Assembly: GCF_900106845.1 (NCBI RefSeq)
Contig: NZ_LT629850.1
Coordinates: 240,747-304,746 of the forward strand
Length of the DNA stretch: 64,000 nt
Direction of reading: 5' to 3'
Origin: Romboutsia timonensis
GTDB taxonomy: Bacteria; Bacillota; Clostridia; Peptostreptococcales; Peptostreptococcaceae
Position numbers and translations under genes: made by a program. Below the pieces are notes generated by a model that saw only the letters and a list, made by a program, of their open reading frames with translations, was not told the DNA's origin and ran no database searches. This document shows, in pieces, positions 41,746 through 50,280 of the stretch. Position 1 is the stretch's first letter; every line of letters begins with the position of its first letter.

Positions 41746-43512
41746 ATGTTTGATAACAATAATACAGAAAATTATAAAATGAAAAACTTAGTTGATATAT
41801 CAGCTATGGTAACTCAATCATTAAATTTCTTTGATATAAAGGATAAAATAATAGAAAAAATGCTTGAGGTAGTTCATCCCACTAAAGCATGTGTAAATTT
41901 ATTTTATAGGAATAACTATGAATATGCTTATTTAGTGTGTTCGGAGACTTTAAATGAAATACCAGATTTATTTGATATAAAAACTTCAAGGGGAATTAAA
42001 ATAGATTTTAATGAATACCCTAAATATATACATGAAGCTGTAGCTAAAAAGGAAATAATATACATAGAAAACATATTTGAAGATGAAAGAGCAGTAGATG
42101 AAAGAGAATTAGCTAAAAAAGAAGGATATATAGGAAGAATTGTTTTTCCTCTTGTTGTTAATTATAATGTAGTAGGTTTTATGACTTGCTTTTTAACTAA
42201 AGATGATAAAATAAATGAATACGATATAGATTTTATTTCATCTGTATCATCTCTTATAAGTTTATCTATAGATATAACAATGAAAAATAACAATACTCAT
42301 ATGTTAGTTCATAAATTAAGAGGTGCTATTAGCTCTATAAATGAAGCAATACAAAAGTTATATTTTAATAATAATATAAATGAGTTTTTAGATCATTTAA
42401 GTAAACAAGCTTGCCATATAACACACAGTAAGGAGACTATAATAGTAACGGAAAAAGTAGAGAATAAAAATAAGATGTTTAGTTTCTATGGTGTAGAAGG
42501 AAAAAAGCAAACTAACATATATCCTATAATCGGAAAAATCCTATCTCAAGATTCTATAGGAGCATATTGTAATGAAAATAAATTACATTATAATGAAATA
42601 AAAAACTATATATACTATAAGATTAAAGATAGTAAATCAGTCATTGGTTACATAGTATGTGCAAATAGCCCTAACTATACAGATGATGATTTAAATATAT
42701 TAAGTATATTTGCAAAACAGCTTTCGGTAGCACTTAAATTATATGAATATAATTTAGTAGAGATTAAACATAAGATTCTTGAAAATGAATTAGATGTATT
42801 AAATAAACAGCAAAAACTAATAATGAATGAAGGTAAAATAAAATATAGTATAGATAATGAATTAAATTTCTATCATAGACCAGCTAAAGTAGTAGGTGGG
42901 GATTTTTATCATGCAATAAAAGTTAGTGATGAAAAAATAGTGTATATACTAGCTGATGTAATGGGACATGGTATAGTATCAAATTATGCAGTAGCTATTA
43001 TAAAAGGAGCATTTAAAGTATTATCTAGAATTTGTAGCTCACCTGGAGAAATAATGACTAATCTAAATGATATGCTTTATGATGAATTTGATAAAATGGG
43101 AATATTCACAACTTGTTTAGTAAGTATGATAGATACCAAAGAAAATACAATAACAATATCAAATGCAGGTCATTATAGTCCTATTATAATAAAAAAAGAT
43201 AGTTCTATAAAAAGAGATTTAGATTGTAAAAAAGGGATACCAATAGGTGTTATAGAAGATGTAAGCTATGAAAATAATGTATTAAGCCTAGATGAATGTA
43301 GCATGATTTGTATGTATACAGATGGGGTATTAGAGATAAAAAATAAATCAAAAGAAGAATATGGAATATCTAGATTAGAAAACTTTATAAAAAATAATTA
43401 CAAAAATAATCAAGAAGTAATTATAGAAAAACTAAAAAGTGAACTTAAAGAATTCTCTAATAAGGATAACTATGATGATGATATATTAATAGTGATGCTA
43501 AAGAATAATTAA
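41746..43512 (+). CDS. GAF-domain PP2C (SpoIIE/RsbU-type) serine phosphatase
   Basis: 588-residue cytosolic signalling protein. Two GAF-like sensor regions (about 25-175 and 195-335) and a linking helix precede a SpoIIE-type PP2C domain from about 360 to the end. Metal-binding residues are visible in VVGGDFYHA and ILADVMGHG near 380-405 and in CMYTDGVLEIKNK and NYDDDILIVM at the C-terminus. Such enzymes dephosphorylate STAS anti-anti-sigma proteins in partner-switch pathways. No anti-sigma kinase or STAS gene is adjacent, so the target must lie elsewhere. ATG 41746 follows AGGGGGAGG. Confidence 0.9.
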   Translation: MFDNNNTENYKMKNLVDISAMVTQSLNFFDIKDKIIEKMLEVVHPTKACVNLFYRNNYEYAYLVCSETLNEIPDLFDIKTSRGIKIDFNEYPKYIHEAVAKKEIIYIENIFEDERAVDERELAKKEGYIGRIVFPLVVNYNVVGFMTCFLTKDDKINEYDIDFISSVSSLISLSIDITMKNNNTHMLVHKLRGAISSINEAIQKLYFNNNINEFLDHLSKQACHITHSKETIIVTEKVENKNKMFSFYGVEGKKQTNIYPIIGKILSQDSIGAYCNENKLHYNEIKNYIYYKIKDSKSVIGYIVCANSPNYTDDDLNILSIFAKQLSVALKLYEYNLVEIKHKILENELDVLNKQQKLIMNEGKIKYSIDNELNFYHRPAKVVGGDFYHAIKVSDEKIVYILADVMGHGIVSNYAVAIIKGAFKVLSRICSSPGEIMTNLNDMLYDEFDKMGIFTTCLVSMIDTKENTITISNAGHYSPIIIKKDSSIKRDLDCKKGIPIGVIEDVSYENNVLSLDECSMICMYTDGVLEIKNKSKEEYGISRLENFIKNNYKNNQEVIIEKLKSELKEFSNKDNYDDDILIVMLKNN

Positions 43513-43522
43513 GGGGGATACT

Positions 43523-44116
43523 ATGAACACAGATATTTTAATAATAAATGGAAGCCCTAGAAAAAATAAAAATTGCTTTAAAATTTCTGAAGAAATCTCA
43601 AATAAATTAAATCAAAATAATATATCAAATAAAATATTTAATATTTATGATATGAATATAGAATATTGTACAGCATGTGGTTTTTGTGAAAAAACTGGAT
43701 TTTGTAAATTTAAAGATGACATGACACCAATGTATGAAATGTTTGATAAAGCAAAGGGAGTTATAGTTATAAGTCCTGTAAACTTTGATTGTATAACTGC
43801 AAAATTAAAAACACTAGTCGATAGAACACAGGCAATTTATGCAAGTAAATATATATTAAAGAAGCCTTCAATTGATAGAAGTAAAAAACGTATAGGAATG
43901 TACATTGCTGTAGGAGGATCTACTCCGTATGAAACACAATTTATGGGTGGGCAAATAGTAATGGACTTTTTCTTTAAAAGTGTAAATAACAAATTAAAAT
44001 ATAATATATATTTAAATAATACAGATAAGCTAGAGTATGAAGAAAATACATCATTTAAAGAAACACTAAAAGAAAACTTAAATAAATACATAATAGATAT
44101 AAAAGAGCTTGATTAA
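43523..44116 (+). CDS. NADPH-dependent FMN reductase / flavodoxin-like protein with Cys motif
   Basis: 197-residue flavodoxin-fold protein. IINGSPRKNKN near the N-terminus binds the FMN phosphate, and residues about 48-60 hold a four-Cys motif (CTACGFCEKTGFC) followed by KFKDDM, as in iron-sulfur flavoproteins and related NAD(P)H reductases. VISPVNFD and the LKTLVDR segment complete the FMN site. Acceptor unknown. ATG 43523 follows AAGGGGG. It begins 10 bases after the phosphatase gene and may share its transcript. A terminator overlaps its stop codon, so the aro genes beyond are a separate unit or are read through. Confidence 0.87.
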   Translation: MNTDILIINGSPRKNKNCFKISEEISNKLNQNNISNKIFNIYDMNIEYCTACGFCEKTGFCKFKDDMTPMYEMFDKAKGVIVISPVNFDCITAKLKTLVDRTQAIYASKYILKKPSIDRSKKRIGMYIAVGGSTPYETQFMGGQIVMDFFFKSVNNKLKYNIYLNNTDKLEYEENTSFKETLKENLNKYIIDIKELD

Positions 44117-44130
44117 ACAAGCTCTTTTTG
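44102..44130 (+). terminator. Terminator between the flavoprotein gene and aroC
   Basis: AAAGAGCTTG with CAAGCTCTTT around a 6-base loop and a T run; the stop codon of the upstream gene is inside the loop. Confidence 0.82.
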
Positions 44131-44153
44131 AGTAAAAAACAAAGGAGGAAATT

Positions 44154-45323
44154 ATGTTAAGATACTTAACTAGTGGAGAATCACATGGAAAAAGCTTAAT
44201 ATCAATATTAGATGGAATACCAGCTAATATTGAATTAAATATAGATGAAATAAACTATGAATTAGAGAAAAGACAAGGTGGGTATGGTCGCGGTGGCCGA
44301 ATGAAAATAGAAAAAGATAAGATAAATATCTTAGGTGGAGTAAGAGGAAAAATAACATTAGGTGGACCTATATCAATAGAGATAAAAAACAAAGACTATG
44401 AAAACTGGATACAATATATGAATCCTATGGACAACATTGATTTTGAAACTAAAAAAGTAGAAAAAGTAAGACCAGGGCATGCTGATTTAGTTGGATGTTT
44501 AAAATATGATTTTGAAGATGCGAGAAATGTACTTGAAAGATCAAGTGCAAGAGAAACAGCAAGTAAGGTAGCAGTAGGTGCTATTTGTAAGCAAGTTTTA
44601 AAAAATTTTAATATAGATTTTACTTCTCGTGTTGTTCAAATTGGAAATGTAAAAGATAATAATAGTTATGATTTTGATTATATAAAAGAAAATGTAGATA
44701 AAAGTGCAGTTAGATGTATAAATAAAGATGTAGAAAAAGAAATAATAAAAGAAATCGATAAGGTAAAATCTGAAGGTGATACTTTAGGTGGAGTTGTAGA
44801 AATCAGAGTGAAGAACTTAATTCCAGGATTAGGTTCATATACTCAATTTGACAAGAAAATAGATGGAGAACTAGCAATGCACTTAATGAGTATACAAGCT
44901 ATAAAGGGTGTAGAAATAGGTATAGGATTTGATGTTGCAAATAATTATGGTTCTAATGTTATGGATGAAATATATTATAACAATGAAGATGGAATAAAAA
45001 GAAAAACTAATCAACTAGGTGGAATTGAAGGTGGAATGACAACAGGTGAAGAGTTAGTAATAAGATGTGCAATGAAACCTATTCCAACTCTTTATAAACC
45101 ACTTAAATCTATAAATATAAATACACTAGAGAGTTATAGTGCAAGTATAGAGCGTTCAGATAATTGTGCTGTACCAGCATGTAGTGTAGTATGTGAAAAT
45201 GTAGTTGCATTTGTTATATGCAAATACTTCCTAGATAAAATAGGTGGAGATAATTTAAATGATTTAAAATCAAACTATAATACATATATAAAAAGGTTAG
45301 GTGATAGAGGGTGGAAAAGATAA
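44154..45323 (+). CDS. aroC: Chorismate synthase
   Basis: Last enzyme of the shikimate pathway: converts EPSP to chorismate with reduced FMN. 389 residues, normal length. Signature blocks are TSGESHGKSL at residue 6, RRQGGYGRGGRM-type sequence near 40-50, the middle GGVVEIRVKNLIPGLGS region, and GGMTTGEELV. ATG 44154 follows AAAGGAGGA. It is first in an aroC-aroB-aroA run with overlapping ends. The flavodoxin-like gene just upstream could in principle supply reduced flavin, but this is only suggested by position. Confidence 0.96.
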   Translation: MLRYLTSGESHGKSLISILDGIPANIELNIDEINYELEKRQGGYGRGGRMKIEKDKINILGGVRGKITLGGPISIEIKNKDYENWIQYMNPMDNIDFETKKVEKVRPGHADLVGCLKYDFEDARNVLERSSARETASKVAVGAICKQVLKNFNIDFTSRVVQIGNVKDNNSYDFDYIKENVDKSAVRCINKDVEKEIIKEIDKVKSEGDTLGGVVEIRVKNLIPGLGSYTQFDKKIDGELAMHLMSIQAIKGVEIGIGFDVANNYGSNVMDEIYYNNEDGIKRKTNQLGGIEGGMTTGEELVIRCAMKPIPTLYKPLKSININTLESYSASIERSDNCAVPACSVVCENVVAFVICKYFLDKIGGDNLNDLKSNYNTYIKRLGDRGWKR

Positions 45324-46453
45324 TAAATGAGGTTTGTAATATAGTAATAGATAATAGCTATAAGAACTTTACATCATCAGTTTATGAGTTTAATAATAAG
45401 AATATTGAAGATTTATCTATAATTAATATAAATGAAATATATGACGAAGTTCTAATTATAAGTGATGAGAATGTATATAACTATCAACTTGACAATTTTA
45501 TAAATAATATAAAAGCGAAAATGATATATGAATATATAGTTCCAGAAGGAGAAGATTCAAAATCATTATCAGTATATGAAGAAATAATTAAGTATTGTAT
45601 AAGAATAAATTTATCTAGAAAATCATTAATAATAGCATTAGGTGGTGGAGTTATAGGTGATTTAGCAGGTTTTGTAGCATCTACATATATGAGAGGTATT
45701 GATGTATGCCAAATACCAACAAGCTTACTAGCACAAGTGGATTCGTCAGTAGGCGGCAAAACTGGATTAAACATAGGAAATTTAAAAAATATAATAGGTA
45801 CTTTTTATCAACCTAAGTTTACTTATATAAATATAGATGCATTAAAAACATTACCATATAGTGAATTTATATCTGGAATGGCAGAGGTTATAAAATACAG
45901 TATAATTTATGACTATGATTTTTTAGATTACCTTATAGATAATAGTGAAAAAATACTTGATAAAGATAATGAAACACTATGTTATATGGTTGAGAAATGT
46001 ATTCAAATAAAAGCAGATATAGTTTCTAAAGATGAAAAAGAAGGTGGTCTTAGAAAAATATTAAACTTTGGCCATACATTTGGCCATGGAGTTGAAAAGC
46101 TTTGTAAAATAAGTCATGGTGAAGCTGTAAGTATTGGTATGAATATGGCATTTAAGTTATCATTAGAAAAAGGATACATAGAGGAAAGTTACTACAATAA
46201 ATTTATACAAGTATGTGAAAAATTCAATTTACCTTTAGGATTTAATCTACCATTATATGAAAAAGATGAAATTACTGAAAGAGATAAAGATAAGATAAAT
46301 AAAGAAATACTTGAAATAATGAAAAATGATAAAAAGAATAGTTTCGGAAAGATTAATTTAATACTTCCAATAGATTTTGGAAAGGTTGAAATTACTGACA
46401 ATATAGATGAAGATGAAATATTAAACATAATAAAGGGGGCAAATCATGCTTAA
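45311..46453 (+). CDS. aroB: 3-dehydroquinate synthase
   Basis: Second step of the shikimate pathway (DAHP to 3-dehydroquinate) with NAD+ and a metal ion. 380 residues. The NAD-binding stretch ALGGGVIGDLAGFVAS, the QVDSSVGGKTGLN loop, and the metal-binding FGHTFGHGVE and SHGEAVSIGM blocks are present. It starts at GTG 45311, inside the last codons of aroC (13-base overlap), with GATAGAGG as ribosome site, so translation is probably coupled. It overlaps aroA by eight bases. Confidence 0.95.
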   Translation: MEKIINEVCNIVIDNSYKNFTSSVYEFNNKNIEDLSIININEIYDEVLIISDENVYNYQLDNFINNIKAKMIYEYIVPEGEDSKSLSVYEEIIKYCIRINLSRKSLIIALGGGVIGDLAGFVASTYMRGIDVCQIPTSLLAQVDSSVGGKTGLNIGNLKNIIGTFYQPKFTYINIDALKTLPYSEFISGMAEVIKYSIIYDYDFLDYLIDNSEKILDKDNETLCYMVEKCIQIKADIVSKDEKEGGLRKILNFGHTFGHGVEKLCKISHGEAVSIGMNMAFKLSLEKGYIEESYYNKFIQVCEKFNLPLGFNLPLYEKDEITERDKDKINKEILEIMKNDKKNSFGKINLILPIDFGKVEITDNIDEDEILNIIKGANHA

Positions 46454-47705
46454 AGGAAGTTTTGAACTTATAGGTGATAAGTCTATATCCCATAGAGCAG
46501 TTATGTTTTCTTCTATATCTAAAGGGCATAATAAAATAAGCAATTTCTTAATGGGAGAAGACTGCTTAAGCACAATATCTTGTTTTAGAAAAATGGGTGT
46601 AGATATACAAATAGATGGTAAGGATGTATATGTAAAAGGAAATGGATTATATGGACTTAAAAGACCAAAAGAAATATTAGACGTAGGAAATTCGGGAACT
46701 ACAATAAGACTTATGATGGGAATACTTGCAGGAAATAAATTTGATGCAACTTTAATTGGAGATAATTCTATAGCTAAAAGACCTATGAAAAGGGTAACAG
46801 ACCCATTAAGACTTATGGGATGTAATATAGAAGGAAAAGATGATGCTAACTATACACCTATAAAAATATATGGTGGAGATTTAAAAGCTATCGATTATCA
46901 TATGCCTGTTGCATCAGCACAAGTAAAATCTGCTTTAATACTTGCAAGTCTTTATGCAAATGATACTAGCTTTATATATGAAAAGGTAAAAAGTAGAAAT
47001 CATACAGAAATAATGTTAAAGTCATTTGGAGCAGACATAAATGTAGAAAATTTAAAAATAAGTGTAAATCCAGTAAATGAGCTATTTAGCCAAGATATAT
47101 ATGTACCTGGAGATATATCATCAGCGGCATTTATAATAGTTTCAGCCTTAATAACTAAAGGTTCAGAAGTTATTATAAAAAATGTAGGATTAAATGAAAC
47201 TAGAACTGGGATAATAGATGTAGTTAAAAATATGAATGGAAATATAGAAATAATAAATGAAAGATTAGTTGGTGGAGAATTAGTAGGTGATTTATTAGTT
47301 AGATATACTAAAGACTTATGTGCAACTACAATAGATAAAGATATAATTCCAAGACTTATAGATGAAATTCCAGTAATAGCTGTACTTGCTACACAAGCTG
47401 AAGGAACTACTATAATAAAGGATGCACAGGAGCTTAAAGTAAAAGAAAGTAATAGAATAAAGTCTATGGTAGAAAATCTAAAGATATTAGGTGCTGATAT
47501 AGAAGAATTAGAAGATGGAATGATAATAAAAGGAAAATCTAAATTAAATGGTGGAAAAATAAAGACATTTAAAGATCATAGAATAGCAATGGCATTTTCT
47601 ACTTTAAATTTAATATCTGATGAAAAAATAAAATTAGATAATGAAGATTGTATAAATGTATCATTTCCAGGGTATTTTGATCTTATAAAAAGTCTAACAA
47701 AATAA
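46446..47705 (+). CDS. aroA: 3-phosphoshikimate 1-carboxyvinyltransferase (EPSP synthase)
   Basis: Sixth step of the shikimate pathway: joins shikimate 3-phosphate with PEP. 419 residues. Family motifs: IGDKSISHRAVM near residue 12, LDVGNSGTTIRLM near 80, PVASAQVKSALILA near 155, and the late KVKESNRIKSM and FKDHRIAMAF blocks. ATG 46446 overlaps the end of aroB by 8 bases and follows AAAGGGGGC, suggesting coupled translation. The gap to pduL holds a terminator at 47807. Other shikimate genes are not in the window. Confidence 0.95.
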   Translation: MLKGSFELIGDKSISHRAVMFSSISKGHNKISNFLMGEDCLSTISCFRKMGVDIQIDGKDVYVKGNGLYGLKRPKEILDVGNSGTTIRLMMGILAGNKFDATLIGDNSIAKRPMKRVTDPLRLMGCNIEGKDDANYTPIKIYGGDLKAIDYHMPVASAQVKSALILASLYANDTSFIYEKVKSRNHTEIMLKSFGADINVENLKISVNPVNELFSQDIYVPGDISSAAFIIVSALITKGSEVIIKNVGLNETRTGIIDVVKNMNGNIEIINERLVGGELVGDLLVRYTKDLCATTIDKDIIPRLIDEIPVIAVLATQAEGTTIIKDAQELKVKESNRIKSMVENLKILGADIEELEDGMIIKGKSKLNGGKIKTFKDHRIAMAFSTLNLISDEKIKLDNEDCINVSFPGYFDLIKSLTK

Positions 47706-47806
47706 TACTAGATTACAAAATATATAGAGTATAAAAACAAATTAAAGTTAACAAAATAGTATAAGATGGTTTTTGATAAAGATATTGAATTATCAAGAAT
47801 TTATCG

Positions 47807-47846
47807 ATGATTTTATTAGTTAAAAAGCTAATAAAATCATTTGATT
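47807..47846 (+). terminator. Hairpin after the aro genes
   Basis: ATGATTTTATTAG with CTAATAAAATCAT, 8-base loop, then TTGATTTATT; weak T run, about 100 bases after aroA. Confidence 0.65.
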
Positions 47847-47869
47847 TATTGTTAAATATTATATATAAT
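47841..47869 (+). promoter_or_regulatory. Sigma-A-type promoter of pduL
   Basis: TTGATT at 47841-47846, 17-base spacer, TATAAT at 47864-47869, 37 bases before the ATG at 47906; the -35 overlaps the tail of the preceding hairpin. Confidence 0.7.
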
Positions 47870-47905
47870 GTATCATGTATACAAAATAATTAGGAGGAAT
47901 TTAAG

Positions 47906-48475
47906 ATGAAATTACCAATAGCATTATCTAATAGACACGTTCACTTAAGCCAAGCAGACATAGAAGCATTATTTGGTGCAGGACATGAGTTAACTCATTT
48001 CAAGCCATTATCTCAACCAGGACAATATGCTTGTGAAGAAAAAGTTGACTTAGTAGGACCTAAAGGCACTATAAAAGGAGTTAGAGTTTTAGGACCAGCT
48101 AGACCTAGTACACAAGTTGAAATATCTTTAGCAGATGGATTTGCTTTAGGAATAAAAGCTCCAATAAAAGAATCTGGTGATATAGCAGGAACTCCAGGTG
48201 TTAAATTAGTAGGACCAGCAGGAGAAGTAGAATTATCAGAAGGTGTTATAGTTGCTTCTAGACATATACATATGAGCTTAGAAGATGCAGCTAGATTTGG
48301 TGTAACTGATAAGCAAATAGTAAAAGTTAGAACTTTCGGACCAAGAGCTGTAGTATTTGAAAATGTATTAGTAAGAGCTAATGCTAACTTTGCATTAGAA
48401 ATGCATGTAGACGTTGAAGAAGGAAACGCTGCAGGTGTTAGAAATGGTGAAGAAGTAGAATTAATAGCTGAATAA
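47906..48475 (+). CDS. pduL: PduL-type phosphate acyltransferase
   Basis: 189-residue phosphotransacylase that interconverts acyl-CoA and acyl phosphate. Two similar halves carry metal-binding histidines in SNRHVHLS and SRHIHMS. No N-terminal encapsulation peptide is seen (the sequence begins MKLPIALSNRHVH), and there are no shell-protein genes around, so this is a free cytosolic form. It may serve acetyl-CoA to acetyl phosphate conversion next to PFOR (nifJ), 1.8 kb downstream, in the manner of Pta. ATG 47906 follows TAGGAGGA. Monocistronic. Confidence 0.92.
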   Translation: MKLPIALSNRHVHLSQADIEALFGAGHELTHFKPLSQPGQYACEEKVDLVGPKGTIKGVRVLGPARPSTQVEISLADGFALGIKAPIKESGDIAGTPGVKLVGPAGEVELSEGVIVASRHIHMSLEDAARFGVTDKQIVKVRTFGPRAVVFENVLVRANANFALEMHVDVEEGNAAGVRNGEEVELIAE

Positions 48476-48482
48476 TTATATA

Positions 48483-48516
48483 AAAAAGAACGGATTTTTT
48501 AAGATCCGTTCTTTTA
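48483..48516. terminator. Bidirectional terminator, pduL and HxlR gene
   Basis: AAAAGAACGGAT with ATCCGTTCTTTT flanked by A and T runs, between convergent genes. Confidence 0.88.
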
Positions 48517-48876
48517 TTTTTCGATATTTTTTTCATACTCAATTCCGTAATCATACATTTGTTCAAGTAGAGGTATCATTTTTTGCCCCATATCAGTTAA
48601 GCTATACTCAACTTTAGGTGGAACTACAGGAAAAACTTCTCTATGTACAAGGCCATCTTCTTCTAAACTTCTAAGTTGATTAGTTAACATTTTTTGTGTA
48701 ACATCTGGCAATTTTCTTTTTATTTCGCTGAATCTAAGACTTCCACCGCTTAAATACCAAAGGATAAGTATTTTCCACTTACCAGAAACTAATCTGTGAA
48801 ATAAAGTCATAGGACATGTGTCATATTTTAAACAACGGTTTGACATATGACATTTACTATGAGAACTTAAGCTCAT
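48514..48876 (-). CDS. HxlR-family transcriptional regulator
   Basis: 120-residue winged helix-turn-helix protein. LVSGKWKILILWYL-G and RFSEIKRKLPDVTQKMLTNQLRSLE are typical HxlR features. Three Cys lie at the N-terminus (C9, C15, C21); C21, before Pro, is the conserved position used for redox or electrophile sensing in YodB/HypR-type members, so a thiol sensor is plausible. I choose ATG 48876 because TGAGGTG is 7-8 bases upstream; an ATG at 48891 would be ahead of that ribosome site. A large palindrome stands just upstream and may be its own operator. Confidence 0.87.
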   Translation of the reverse strand: MSLSSHSKCHMSNRCLKYDTCPMTLFHRLVSGKWKILILWYLSGGSLRFSEIKRKLPDVTQKMLTNQLRSLEEDGLVHREVFPVVPPKVEYSLTDMGQKMIPLLEQMYDYGIEYEKNIEK

Positions 48877-48910
48877 CTGTAAACACCTCACATTTTTATT
48901 TTATAAAGTT

Positions 48911-48938
48911 AGTATATCATAAATAAAATATATAACAA
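48911..48938 (-). promoter_or_regulatory. Promoter of the HxlR gene (minus strand)
   Basis: On the minus strand TTGTTA (48938-48933), a 16-base spacer and TGA-TATACT (-10 at 48916-48911). The palindrome at 48937-48972 abuts the -35. Confidence 0.65.
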
Positions 48939-48972
48939 TATACATAGTATACTTTTATATACTATGTATATT
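48937..48972. promoter_or_regulatory. Perfect 15-bp inverted repeat, probable HxlR operator
   Basis: AATATACATAGTATA at 48937-48951 and its exact reverse complement at 48958-48972, with CTTTTA between. HxlR-type sites often contain AGTATA/TATACT half-sites as here. It touches the -35 box of the regulator's own promoter and lies about 206 bases upstream of deoC. The remaining bases to 49177 show no other clear element. Confidence 0.7.
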
Positions 48973-49177
48973 ATAAGTTTCTACATATAAAAAAAGTGCC
49001 TACTTGTTAAGTTTAAATTAAGAATATATTATTAATTTGTAAATTCTAGTAAATAATATGTTATTTTTTTGTTAATTATAAATAATGCTATAAAAAATAA
49101 GTTTATATAAATTACATAATATGGTAACATGATATGTAAATATATAACGAAAAAAGCGGTAAAAAGGAGAATTTGTA

Positions 49178-49852
49178 ATGAATAAGAAAATAGCCAATAT
49201 GATAGATCATACTATATTAAAAGCTATAGCAACTAAAGATGATGTAGTTAAATTATGTAACGAAGCAAAAGAATATGGGTTTTTCTCAGTTTGTATAAAT
49301 CCAGCAAATATAGAACTAGCAAAAGAAGAATTAAAAGGAAGCAATGTTAAAGTATGTACAGTTATAGGCTTCCCTTTAGGAGCAAATACTTCAGCTGTTA
49401 AAGCTTTTGAAACAAAAGATGCAATAGCTAAAGGTGCTGATGAAGTTGATATGGTTATAAACATAGGTGCATTAAAAGATAAAAACTATGAATTAGTATA
49501 TGAAGATATAAAAGCAGTAGTAGATGCAGCAAATAAAGAAGCTTTAGTAAAAGTTATAATAGAAACTTGCTATTTAACTGATGAAGAAAAGAAAATAGCT
49601 TGTGAGCTTGCAGTTAAAGCAGGAACTGACTATGTAAAAACTTCTACAGGATTTGGAACAGGAGGATCGACTCCAGCTGATATAAAACTTATGAGAGAAA
49701 CTGTAGGAGAAAATATAGGTGTAAAAGCATCTGGTGGTGTTAGATGTGAAGAAGATGCAGTTAAAGTAATAGACGCTGGGGCTACTAGAATAGGGGCTAG
49801 TGCTTCAATTGCTATAGTAAGTGGAAATAACGAATCTAAAAGTGACTATTAA
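49178..49852 (+). CDS. deoC: Deoxyribose-phosphate aldolase
   Basis: Class I aldolase of 224 residues that splits 2-deoxyribose 5-phosphate into acetaldehyde and glyceraldehyde 3-phosphate in deoxynucleoside breakdown. [14 protein letters not shown] at the N-terminus, [15 protein letters not shown], the Schiff-base region ([12 protein letters not shown]) and [13 protein letters not shown] are all present. ATG 49178 follows AAAGGAGA. No other deo gene is adjacent. It is divergent from the HxlR gene; a regulatory link is possible but not shown. Confidence 0.95.
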   Translation: MNKKIANMIDHTILKAIATKDDVVKLCNEAKEYGFFSVCINPANIELAKEELKGSNVKVCTVIGFPLGANTSAVKAFETKDAIAKGADEVDMVINIGALKDKNYELVYEDIKAVVDAANKEALVKVIIETCYLTDEEKKIACELAVKAGTDYVKTSTGFGTGGSTPADIKLMRETVGENIGVKASGGVRCEEDAVKVIDAGATRIGASASIAIVSGNNESKSDY

Positions 49853-50280
49853 TACTAAATAAAAATTTAATGCTTAGATTATAAATTTATGGGTATTTAA
49901 TATATGTATTAGATAAAAATAATTAATCTATTGAGCTAGTTATTTTACTAAGTATATTTAAATTACTATATAAAGTTTTTTAACTATCAAAATATATCTT
50001 GCTAAAATATAGTATTTCAGTAATCATATTTAACTAGCACAAAGAGTTAATTAAATTAGAAGATAAAGAGTAGAATTAAATTAGCTTATAATATTATTTA
50101 TACTTGTAATAAAGAAGGAATCTATAACATTTTATAGAATACCTTCATTATTATGTAAATTATAGCATAATATTTATATGTATATGAATTGTACTAAAAT
50201 ATACATTGTATTCATTATACACTGTAGCTAAGATTTAATACTTAAACTACATAGGAGTAATATTAAGGAGGATACACATT
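49853..50280. other. 428-base gap between deoC and nifJ
   Basis: A/T-rich. An imperfect hairpin at about 50108-50153 (AATAAAGAAGGAATCTATAA against TTATAGAATACCTTCATTATT) is the only structure seen and is probably a terminator for a long deoC message or an unseen short RNA. No obvious promoter consensus for nifJ, although its ribosome site (AAGGAGGA) is strong. No gene found. Confidence 0.5.

Noticed and set aside
47906-48475. Bacterial microcompartment operon around pduL
   Set aside because: No shell protein or other pdu/eut gene is near, and the protein lacks an encapsulation extension.
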